DNA of 64,000 nt. It comes from Medicago truncatula. Taxonomy: Eukaryota; Streptophyta; Magnoliopsida; Fabales; Fabaceae. The DNA lies in NCBI RefSeq assembly GCF_003473485.1, contig NC_053042.1, positions 10,498,501-10,562,500 on the forward strand, written 5' to 3'. Position 1 is the first letter of the stretch. The number at the start of each line of letters is the position of its first letter. Under the pieces are notes generated by a model. That model was not told the DNA's origin. It was given only the letters and a program-made list of their open reading frames with translations, and did no database searches. The position numbers were made by a program, and so were the translations under genes. Below are positions 34,801-45,336 of this stretch, piece by piece.

Positions 34801-35708
34801 TGCAATGTCATCGGGAAGTTGTTCATTGATAACTGAACAATCATCAACATCTTCAGCACAAGCTACAGCTTTTGAGGTGACATCAGGTGAATAATTGCTT
34901 CCATTGGAAGATTCCTTTGATACTTCCTGCTTTCAAGTTTCAATGACACAAAAATACTAATCAGAAATGAAAGAAAAAAGCTGGTCTAACACAAGTGTTT
35001 AGGGCACGAGGTGTGCGAGTACTGTAAACCCCGGATTGCCGAATTTGATTTCTAATGATAAAAAAAATACTTTCAACACTCCTTAAGTAAAAACTTCTTC
35101 CTGAACAAGTCTAGGAAAGATAACTAACCGCGGAACTTGACTTTATCAATAGAACTTACCGATTCAAGACCAACTGTTTCAGTCTTTTCAGACACTCATC
35201 TTACAGAAATTTTATTTATATTACAAGATTCACACAAGCATAGCTAAGAAAAATGTGGTATGTGGTATATGGTATGCAATGTGTTGCCTATTATATTATT
35301 ATCGCAATACTCTCTTTTGCATGAATCTGGTACATTGTACGCAGGAAGGTGAATTCAGTAGCAGTGTTTATTGAGAAAACCCAGTAACTATATTCAAAAG
35401 GATGCTTATGTAGAACATATTTACACAGTATTATTATAATATCATCAGATTGGAGAAAACAATAGTAACTTAAGTAACTTGGCAGTAAGTGAGTGAACCT
35501 CGTGTTTTCCATACATGAAATAAATGAAATTCAAATTCAAATCTCGTGACTAATACTTATGAGACATCCAAAGAACACAGATAATCTTTCATACCTGTTC
35601 ATCAGAAAACTTCTCAGAATGAGAGGAAACTGATCCTGAACTCTCAGCTTCGCCCGGACTCTTCTCGGAAGACTTTCGCTTCCATAACCATCTCTTCTTA
35701 TCCGTCAT
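31860..35708 (-). CDS. Filament-like plant protein (FPP, long coiled coil)
   Basis: Four coding exons with GT-AG junctions: 35708-35595, 34926-34509, 34071-32507, 32255-31860, encoding 830 residues. The start [17 protein letters not shown] and the end ([13 protein letters not shown]) are typical of the plant FPP family (DUF869), microtubule- or nuclear-envelope-associated long coiled-coil proteins of poorly known function. Exon 3 is nearly all heptad coiled coil, including four consecutive 35-residue repeats ([18 protein letters not shown] and variants; about 32530-32950). Exon 2 is acidic and Ser-rich and has a 26-residue tandem duplication ([16 protein letters not shown]) encoded by a 78-bp DNA repeat near 34571-34726. 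A 5' UTR intron with donor near 36601 (CAAAG|GTATTT) is likely. The frame is intact. Which FPP paralogue it is cannot be told. Confidence 0.92.
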
Positions 35709-35719
35709 TGTGTTTACCA

Positions 35720-36600
35720 ATCAAACACCAAATCAACTCAACACAAAAGAGCATTCATCTGCACACATTTTTAACCAAAATGTTCACAAGATCAGTCAAA
35801 ACTCAATACAAAATCATGTTAATTCAAAATGTTTCAATATACTATAATCAAGAGAAAACTTGAACAAACCCTAGCCAAGTTGTCAACTTGTCACAGAATA
35901 AACACATTCAACAGAAACCCAGAAACAAAAATACACTTTTTCTTCAATAATCTCAATGATGCATACAACAAAAAAATAAAATAATGAAAAGATGAAAACT
36001 TTTTCTAACAATCACAACCAACTTTCCTTATAAGAATAAAAAAAAACTAACTTTAAGAGAAGTTTGAGCTAGAAATCATTGAAACCCATTTTTCCTACAC
36101 AAAATTCAAATTTAAAAATCCAAACAGCAACATTACATTTTGCAGCATATTTACTAGCCAAGTCTTCAACTTGTTACAGAACAAATACATCCAACAAAAA
36201 CCCAGAAACAAAACACACTTTCTCTTCAACAAATTCAAAAAAAAAATCAAAAAATTCAAAAACAAAAAAAAAACAACTTTGCTTAAAAAAATGAACTTTA
36301 TGTTGATTGAAACAAATAAGAGAAGTTTGAGCTAAACATCACTGAGACCCATTTTTCCTACACAAAATTCAAATTTAAAAATCCAAATATCAAACATTAA
36401 ATTTTCTGCAAAATTTTCTGACCCTATGTGATAAAACAGTGGATGGTTACTGTCAATTTCTCATTCAACTTAAATGCATTGAACATTCCCATAAAAATCT
36501 AATCTTTACCAAAAAAAATACAGTTCTTTTAATAAAGTTTAATTATGAACTGTTAAATAAAGAAATGAAATAGTAAAAAAAAAAAAAAATGAAAACGAAA
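35720..36600 (-). other. Putative 5' leader intron of FPP with a tandem duplication
   Basis: Two similar stretches, 36056-36250 and 36311-36400, share 'gagaagtttgagct', 'acccatttttcctacacaaa' and 'attcaaatttaaaaatccaa'; the segment 'gccaag.cttcaacttgt.ac' likewise occurs at 35874 and 36160. The period is about 255-285 bp. The leader exon would lie at about 36601-36680. Confidence 0.55.
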
Positions 36601-36837
36601 TACCTTTGACTAGTGATGATGGCAACTGAACTGAACCAAATGAAAGGAAACAATAAATGGAAGCAAATGAAAGGTGAGAGTACAGAGTGGAGATTTAAAG
36701 ACTGTTTTAATGTGAAAGAAAATGAAACGGGTGCATAGTAAATGATAGCAATAAATTAATAATATTAATAAAAATAGTAATAAAAAAACAAAAACATTTA
36801 AATAATCAGATGATAAAGAATTTCTTTCGACTTATTC

Positions 36838-37066
36838 ATGGATAGGAGGTGGGCAAACTTGGACCAACCTGTATGTACCCAATGCAATCAGGCCCATTCG
36901 ATTTGGGTTAATACGGATCACGGGTTGATCGGATGGTTGACACAGGTTGCAATGAGAAACTGATATTGAAAATGGTTTGCAACGGACTTGTATGTAGCAC
37001 ACGATTGGTTGTTCGATTTGAGGGTTTGGGTTCGAACCCGAACCGAACTGATGCCCACCCCTATCC
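36838..37066. mobile_element. MITE-like inverted repeat
   Basis: Left 'ggataggaggtgggcaaact' faces inverted right 'ggataggggtgggcatcag'. The inside is rich in cgggtt / aacccg words. A target duplication was not found. Confidence 0.5.
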
Positions 37067-39479
37067 AAGGGTTTTGCAAATGGAATAATGTTAAATTTTT
37101 AATGGCTCAGTCGATTAGTTCATACAATTGTGCGTAAATGATATTTAATTTAAAAATAAATAAATATACTGGTATTAATAATTAAAAAAAATGGGCAGGC
37201 AAAAAATCTGTAAAATGTGTCAGTAAGAGTAACAGTGAGTGTTCACATAGGAACGCAACAAGAACAAAGGTAGCAGGTAATGGATTGGGTTAGGCTTCTT
37301 TTTCTTGTTTTATTTACATATTAGGTGTTATTAATTATTATTTATATGAAATAAAACTATAGTATAAAAAAGAGGGGCATGTGATATTGAAAATGTGTCA
37401 GAGTCATAGTTGTGTGAAATTGAAGGGTGTGCTTTGTGGTAGTGGGGGTGTGTGACCACAAACACTTTTTCAGCTTTTCACGAAAATGTTTTTATTTGTT
37501 TATTTTTGAACTTGAACTGCACTTATTCCCGCCCACGGCTAATACTCCTTCATTGTTGGCTTCATTTTCTCATGTTATTATTTGATCAACTCTATGGTAT
37601 AGAAGGGATCTATATCACAAATAAAATAAAGTAGATTCAGATAGTTAATGAGATCAACCAACTAACTAACGAATTATTAAAAAGAATTTGAATTGGATTT
37701 ATGAATTTAACAATTTTGTATTAGACTTTATTTATTTTCTAATCAAACTTCAGATTATCAAAAATTATTTCTTTTAGAATCGAAACGTTAACACAAAGAT
37801 GCATCATATAAAAGTTGTTTTTACCATTGAATCAATAAATCTTATTATTAAATTGTATGTAATAAGATTATTATTGAATAGATAATTTTAGTCTTGGAAT
37901 TTTTTTTCATTCAATTTCCACAAATTCAAATTTTGTTGTTTTTAATCCATAACATCAACTTATTGGGCCACGTATGATGTCAAAAACTAAAAACAACAAA
38001 TTTTTAATTTACAAGGACTATACTCAAACAAAAAACTTACAGAAATTAAACAAACACTATAAATACAGGGAATAGAATTGTATTTAAACCTTGTCATCAT
38101 TATTAGTATTGGTCAAACATGATTTTAATATATTTATTTTTTGTTTTTAGTTCTTATAAGAATTTGTTTGCCACTTCTAGTCTTTTAAAATATTTTTGTT
38201 AAAGCTTTTGATTTTGGTTGTTAAATTTCGATCTATGAGGCTGACAAATACTCAAACACCCAATGGTTAATATGCTTTGACTGGTGTATCATGTAACAAA
38301 GAACTAGAGTTTGTATATATAGCATTGGTCTCCCTCTTTCTCTACAACTCTAAGCAATATGACCTTAACTTATTCGTAGTAGCCATTGTGAGATTAAACC
38401 ATTCACATTTTAAACCCAACAATCTCACCATCGAGTTTGAGTTTCCACCTTTCTCATATACTTGATCCAAACAATAGGATTCCACTTGTGCTCCCCCATA
38501 AAGCCGAGCCATGGCCACAAAAGAGATAGACGTCATATCTTCATCCGAAATCTTAATACATTAGGTATATGAGTTACATTTTACTCATTCATATGCAATG
38601 TAAAACTTAATCACTCACATTTAAACACCAATAGTTATTTATACTTTAGTATTAGGAGAACTTAAAAAATCACTATTAATTTTGGTGAGTCTGATACATA
38701 TTAAATTTGTCTACTACAAAAATGATTTTAAGTTTATTTATTTTAAATTTTTTGACTAAAATTTGTTAGTTTATCTTTGTAGAATATATTTTTTTTGTTA
38801 CCTTTTCTTGCATGTATAATAAAGGTCTCATTTTATGGTTTACTTTATGCCTTAGAATTTATGTTTGAATCGGCCTTGTCTAGTGGTGGAGTCAAACAAC
38901 ATGTCCACTGGTCTTTAACACTTAGGAAGATATTGTTGAAATTATAGAGTGATTGGATCAATGGTCTAATATTGAATATGAATGAGTTACATAACAAATA
39001 TATAAAAGAAATAATTCATTTATTTAATGACTTAAAGTTTTTAAATGGAGATATGGAGTCAGGATCTTTTAGTAGTTTATATCATTAATTCATTGTTTCT
39101 TGCGACGTTCCTTTGAACTTTTTTATTTGGCATATCCAAAATACTACTATATATAGAGTTGACAAGTTCATGATGATGACGATGACGACTTGAACCATGC
39201 TAGTTCATGGCTTAGAGGATGATCAAATTTTAATAAAAGCATTTGGCATACCCTCTTGGCTTTAAGCTCTAATCATGTCAATCTAAAATGTTTGTGAACA
39301 AGATGGCATCAAGATGGAACGGTGAAAAATGCTTTGCACATAGCCACAACTTTCATCAATGTATTATACATGTACACTAAAATATCCACAAACCAAATAT
39401 TGTTGTGACCCATTTTGCAACTGAGAAGAGGCAACATACATCTATTATTCAAATAAATATTTGGAATTAATGTTTTATG
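37067..39479. other. Gene-poor spacer
   Basis: No gene, RNA or clear element was seen in 2.4 kb. It contains only scattered AT-rich open frames without domains. Confidence 0.45.
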
Positions 39480-39604
39480 AACACCTTTTTTTTTTTCATA
39501 CCTCCATTATAACCCTCATGTGACATTAGAGACATTTTTGTAATTTCACCTCACCATTACTCTCTCTTTCATCTTCATCCCTCTTCTATCCCTCACACAG
39601 ATCT

Positions 39605-39764
39605 CTCTCTCTCTCTCTCTCTCAAACCTTTCACCCTCCCTCATCACCACCACCGACGCCCACCCACCACACCCCACCACCACCATCGTCCCCCTCCATA
39701 CTGGTGTCTATCTTCCATCACAATCATCCTCCTCCACCATTTTTCTCGCTTGCGTTTTATTTAT

Positions 39765-39806
<42 letters not shown>
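39605..39806. repeat. (CT)n microsatellites
   Basis: Two CT runs, 39603-39624 and 39769-39807, with CCACCA-rich text between them. Confidence 0.85.
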
Positions 39807-39810
<4 letters not shown>

Positions 39811-40262
39811 TGCGTTCTCCTCTATCACCATCATAAGAGAAGGAAATTTTAAATGTTCAGGCTATATATATCTTCTTCCCTTTTCCCTCTCTATGAACAC
39901 AACCATCGCCACTCTCTCTTTCACCTCGCCACCACCATCACCGTCGTTCGTCAATCACCACCATCGTGCATTTTTTTTCGTTTTTTGTTGCAGATTTGTG
40001 TTTTTTCTTTAGATATATGTGTGTTTTTTGGTTCATCCAGCACCACCTCCGCGTGTTTTTGGTCCACTTTTAGTTCGTTTTTTTCCTTCAGATATGCGTG
40101 TTTCTTGCTGTTTTGTTGGAACTTGGCAGTTAAAATTTTCTTTATGAGTTGTAAATAGCACACGACTTGGAGGGAAGAAAAGGTAGTACAAAGTGATTTT
40201 GATCTTATCCAAACAGGTGAGACATCAACTCTAGTTACTTAATGTGTTGTCCACTTCTCATA

Positions 40263-41120
40263 GGTGGCATTTAGGATGCACAAATGTTAAATTTGTGCAC
40301 CATACACAAGTTTTTGTGAACCGTTGGATCATATGAAGAACATGTTATTACAGTAGACTCTCAACACTTGATAAAATAACTTCTTGGATTTCTCTCTCTA
40401 TGTCTAAGAAGAAAATAACTTCCAACCAAGAACAAAAACAGTGAAGAACAGGATGAATAAGTTTGGTAAACGAAAAATTCATATGTTTCTCAATTGAAGT
40501 TATATGAAATCAAAGTTCCAATTCTACTCATGGATATACTTTAGTGTCAAAATCTCCCTTCTGATTTCTCCCAATTTCCTTAATCTTTTGTTGTTTTTCT
40601 ATATATCAGCAAGTGTAAGAATGAGGACCAGACAAGGGAATTCTAGCAAGATCAACCGTGCAGATTTCTGTATCAATGTTGATTTTTCTAGATCTTGAAT
40701 TTTACATTTAACACCCAAAGTCTTGAAATCGTCCCAAAAATCAACATTCAATTCAATGAATCAAAGCCATGAAATCAAAGCAAAAAAAGGATATGCATGA
40801 GATTTTAGATCTGAATAAAATTCTCCTCAACAACTCTTGCTCAAGACATGAATGATTATTTCATTTTTTATTTGTTAAATTGTAGGTTTTTATTTTATTT
40901 AACGAAATTAAATTAAAAATAATAAGCAAGAACAAGAGAAGGAGACGAATTTGATGTTGTTGCTGGTGGTGGTGGGTGGGTGAGAATGGAGGAGAGAATG
41001 GTGAAAAGAATCTAGTGGTGAGGGTCTATAACAAAACTATGTTATTCATTTAATCTAATGGTCACAAAAAAACTTGTGCATGGTGCACAAATTTGGTATT
41101 TGTGCATTCTAAATGCCACC
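40263..41120. mobile_element. Non-autonomous Mutator-like element, 858 bp, with 9-bp target duplication
   Basis: Terminal inverted repeats GGTGGCATTTAGGATGCACA and (inverted right) GGTGGCATTTAGAATGCACA continue for about 75 bp. The perfect 9-bp direct repeat CTTCTCATA lies at 40254-40262 and 41121-41129. No transposase frame is present; the inside has intron-like AT-rich text and a GGTGGTGGTGGG patch near 40965. Confidence 0.85.
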
Positions 41121-42049
41121 CTTCTCATAGGTTCCTTCTTAGTTATTTTGATGTATTGTTCATTTCTCATAGGTTCTCTTTTGTTTGCCATAGGTTCTTT
41201 ATGCATCCAATATTTATTTGTTCATGTCTTTCTTTTTGTAGCATGTGTCATATTAAATATGTTTCATTTGTAGCACATGACTTTTGTTTCACTTGTACAT
41301 TAATTTCTGAATGATCCTTGACAAAACAAATTATTCCTTAAAGGCCAAAATCTTTTGTACCCATGATTAACAATTAATTCTATTTTGTCTTGCTTGGGTT
41401 GACTTTGGCGAAGCAAGTATTAGGTATGGAGAGGAACATTGTTCAGAGAATGTTCTAATGATTTTTGTTTGCTTTGTAACCTGGTATATAAAATTCACTC
41501 AAGAGCACAAGTTAAATAAACACTAATATCATAATTCTTAAAATATAATTTAAATGTTTTGTTATCATTAAAAAATTAGAAGGGATTTTTAGATTTTATC
41601 TCAACAGAAAGTAGACTTGAGAGGGGTCTGCACCGGCGAGAAGCCAGCGGCATTGACGCGGCGGATTGTCGAAGAAAAAAGTGGAGAGAGAGGGAGAGAG
41701 AGAGAGAGAGAGAGCTGAGTTGACACAAAGTTATTGTTTTAAATTAAACTATGTGCCACATGAGGGTGTAAAAGGGGTGGATTGCCGCATGTGGTGGTCT
41801 ATATATCAGGACTGAATATTTGGTTTATATTAAGGTAATTTGTGTAATTTTCAAGTTTCCATTTTGAAATTTTCAAAAGAGAAATGTTATATTAACAATT
41901 GTTTGGCTGTTCAACACCACATATATAGTGTAGATACTATATCATTTTTTAATTAGCTGTTTTTCTTTTTTATAGTCATAAATTGTGTTTTTTTTTATAA
42001 ATTTATAATTTATTTATTTGTTTATGCATAATTTTAATATTAGTGGTTG

Positions 42050-42345
42050 AAAGTGAAGGTTGATGAAGATGGCAACGGACTATCATAATGATAATTGGTG
42101 GTGGTCATAAAGGTAGCCGGTGGTGATGGTGATTAGAAGTGGATGGGCGTTGATCGGAGTGGTGGTCAATGGTGGTTGGAGTAGTTCCCTATGGTGGTCA
42201 TATAAATGATCAAAGTGATTGGCGTTGATCGTAGTGGTGGTCGAAGTTGTGGTTGAAATGATGACTGGTGGTTGTCAATGTGGTGGTTGGCGATGGTCGA
42301 CAATGGTGGTCAAAGTATTGTTGGGTTACTACTAGTGGTGACATG
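42050..42345. repeat. GGTGGT-rich degenerate minisatellite
   Basis: Variants of 'ggtggttggcgatggtcg' and 'gtggtggtcgaagttgtgg' are repeated about ten times with irregular spacing. No convincing reading frame. Confidence 0.6.
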
Positions 42346-42509
42346 TTAGCGTTAAAAAAATAATACTTATAAAACTTATTTTTGGGTCTTGAGATTTAAG
42401 TGAAAATTGATTTCAAATTAAATTAAAAATCAATTCAACAACATTTTATGCGAACATGTTATGTTTATAAATTTGACTTTCAAAATAAAAAAATTCGCAA
42501 CCTCCTTAA

Positions 42510-43093
42510 GGGTTTGTTTGTTTTGGGTGATAGTTGAAGGAAAGATTGAGGAAAGGATAGAAAGTGGAAGGATTGACAATCTTTCCATAGTTTAGAAGTT
42601 CCTTAAAATGTGAAGGAAAAATTCTGATGATTGGGTCCCACACAAAAAAAGTTTCAACTCTATGTTGAACGGAAAGTGTAGAGAAGAAACTATTTATAGC
42701 AAAATTACATAAAAGACCTATAAATGCAAATGATTTTCAATGTTATATTAAAGTATATTGAATCAAAATTAAAATACACTATGTGATAAAGTAACTTCTT
42801 ACTGCTGTGTTCTATCTTTTTTTTTTTTTGAATAAATATATCTGTGTTCTATCAAAATAAAATCAACGTACGATTTTGTAGTTTTATATTATTAATGAAA
42901 TTACAATTTTAAATCATACTTTCCTTCCACTTTATTAAATATAAATCTTACTTTCCTTCCACTTTCACTCATACCAAACAACTAAAAAATCATTCCATTT
43001 TCCATTCATTTTCTATTCACTTTCTTCTTTCCTTTAATAATCTTTCCTCTTACTATCCTTCCTTTCACTTTCTTTGATCTTCCAAACATACCC
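42510..43093. mobile_element. PIF/Harbinger-like MITE with TAA duplication
   Basis: Ends GGGTTTGTTTGTTTTGGG and (inverted right) GGGTATGTTTGGAAGATC lead into purine-rich 'gaaggaaagattgaggaaag' and its mirror 'ctttcctcttactatccttc'. TAA flanks both sides (42507-42509, 43094-43096). Non-coding, 584 bp. Confidence 0.65.
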
Positions 43094-43459
43094 TAAATGA
43101 CCCCTAAATACTTCTTAAATTAAATCATAGTTGTTCTCAATGATAGCGAAAATGAAATTTGAAGTTTGAACGAAATTCTCTATTTATTACTGTAAATTTT
43201 ATTTTATTTGCTATATTTTTTTAATTTAAAATTGATTAAGATGAGTTTTGATTCGTTTTGTGAAGACTTATTTGATTTAAATTTAATATTAGAATTAATT
43301 TAATTCAATTTTTGATTATATAATAAAGAAAGATAATTTTTTTCGTTCAAAATCAAAGATATCTCTGGCTCCGTGTTTAACTATGGAGTTTAACCTTTCG
43401 AGTTAATTGAGATACATTTACAAGGTCAATCTCTTCCAATAAATTAAGGAGTCTAAATA

Positions 43460-43612
43460 GGGGAGCACTTCAGTGCCATAGCAATATGGTGCCATTGTGC
43501 CATAGGACCAATTAGAATTTGACACGTGTCAAGGCTTATTAAAATAATAAAAAATAGAAAAAACAAGTTTAATTGAAATAAAAAGAAAGCGATGCAGAAA
43601 AAGCACAGAAAA
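43460..43612 (+). repeat. MULE left terminal inverted repeat
   Basis: Starts GGGGAGCACTTCAGTGCCAT and ends in 'aaagcgatgcagaaaaagca'. It includes a CACGTG (gacacgtgtc) that the right repeat also has. Confidence 0.88.
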
Positions 43613-43619
43613 CGTGATC

Positions 43620-45330
43620 CAGCAAACATGTTCTTTCTCGCTTCCAGCAAACGCGATCCAGAAACCACCACCGGTTTTCTTCGCCGTCCGCCACCGTAAC
43701 CATCAACCACCGCCCTCCGCCGCACTGTTGTACATCAATTTATCACAGGTCGTCGGTTATTCACATCCCTCCTTCTCAATCTCGTATTCGATTGAATCCA
43801 TATGTTGTTTTGGTGAATAAGATTTTTGGCTTATCAAGATGATTTTTGGTGTGTCAAGGGTTGCAGGAAGGTTGGATCTGTTTGAAGGATTTTGAACAAG
43901 AAGACTGGACAGCTGCTATTGGGATGGAAAGTCTCTAAAGAAGGCTTAGATCTTGTTATGTGTATTCAATTAATTCATTTTTGATTACATGTATATTAGA
44001 TTAAGTCTCTGTCATGTAATTTGGATCTCAATGTGTATATGAAATTAAGTTTTATCCATCAATGAAATCATTTTTTGTTTCAATATTTTTTTTGTTAGTA
44101 TTATGCTTTCTCATTATTTCTTCATAACAATGGTTACTCTTGATTGAAAACAATGTATTGGTGCTGTTTTGAATCAATTGTAGAATATGGTATACTAATA
44201 TAACAAGCTTTCCATCAATAATACATAATTAGCTAAATTGTAGACATACTTTATTGAGTTGAATTGGAACCAGATATACTACTTAAAATTTCCTGCTTAC
44301 TGAATTTTAAAAGGTATTGCGTTGCTTTTCATTCTGCTCTAATGGTTTGAATCTGGTTGATATATACTTACTTTATTTTAAGGTTTAGAATATGTGTTTT
44401 TAACTGTCATATAGTTAACAAGATTTTATAGCTGGCAATTAGTTTAATGAGATACTACCTCCTTTGCAAATAAGCTCCTTTTTCCAATTTCACATGTATT
44501 AAGGTCATCTCAATGTGTCTATTTTGTATATGGAAGTTCGTAATATAACAAGTTTGTGTTTGTGTTTTTTGCGCGACTGGTTTTGGTCTGCTGTTTGTGC
44601 GACTGGTTTTTGGACTTTCAGGAAAACCTGTCTACCTTTACAATATATACATTAAAGGATTTGAATTGCACAACATTGCTGAAACAACATTGCAAAATTG
44701 CACAAGTTTGGTTAGGAGTTAGGACTCTGCTGAAACAACATTGCAAAATTGCACAATTAATTTTTGTATATCTTTACAATATATACATAAAGGATTTGAA
44801 TTGTTAGTGCAAAATTACTAACTAGTTTACACTAATTTTTTTTTTGAATCAGTTAATATTATTCACGACGAGATGTACTAAAACGGTACTGCTCGCGGAT
44901 AAAACAAAGAAAATCAGAACAAATCAAGGTGCCGCATTTATACGGAACACCTATAGATACTCCCAACAAAAAATACAACTCCACACTAAGAAGCTCAAAA
45001 GCTACACATGATGCTAACATATACAATTAAGGAACAGAGGTAGAAATGAACAACTAAAAACAGTCCCTAATGGAAACTGTCAAAATGCAAAATTCAACTA
45101 TTCCCAGCCAAGCATATCCAAGCATCAAAAACAGCCCCTGAGAACACACCAACAGAGCTGTACGAATCCAAAAAGCAGGAGACACACCAAAATAGCTGCC
45201 ATTAAAAAACAGTTACCAAATACTCCCCTAACAGAGACTTAATCAGCTCCAAATACAACTCTGTAAATGCAAACTAACTGCACATAATAATTTTCAAAAA
45301 ATAATCAGCTCGGTTTCTTTCAATTGAGAT
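43620..45330 (+). other. Unassigned region inside the MULE, possible second transcription unit
   Basis: No protein domain was recognised. From 43650 to 43760 the text is CCGCC-rich like a gene 5' end, followed by a possible splice donor (tcacag|gtcgtc, 43751) and acceptor (ggttgcag, 43866). At 44630-44790 a block with 'gctgaaacaacattgcaaaa' is duplicated. It may be a captured host fragment or an accessory non-coding gene. Confidence 0.35.
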
Positions 45331-45336
45331 CGAATG

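Larger units (their letters stand above)
39480..41800. mobile_element. Possible outer inverted-repeat element enclosing a MULE MITE
   Basis: Left text around 39485-39625 (T-run, 'accctcatgtgacat', then CT-repeat) reappears inverted at about 41690-41790 ('acaccctcatgtggcaca', CT-repeat). The inside carries CCACC- and GCCG-rich text like gene 5' ends. The match is imperfect and no target duplication was found, so the borders are tentative. Confidence 0.35.

Noticed and set aside
34985-35060. Possible SINE in FPP intron 1
   Set aside because: A weak B-box-like 'cgaatttgatttc' is present but no A box, tail or duplication was convincing.
39704-40163. Open frames over the CT and CCACCA repeats
   Set aside because: They are low-complexity translations of microsatellites, not genes.
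43453-43725. Arg/Gly-rich frame at the MULE left end
   Set aside because: It runs through the TIR and is a translation of repeat sequence with CCG-rich text.
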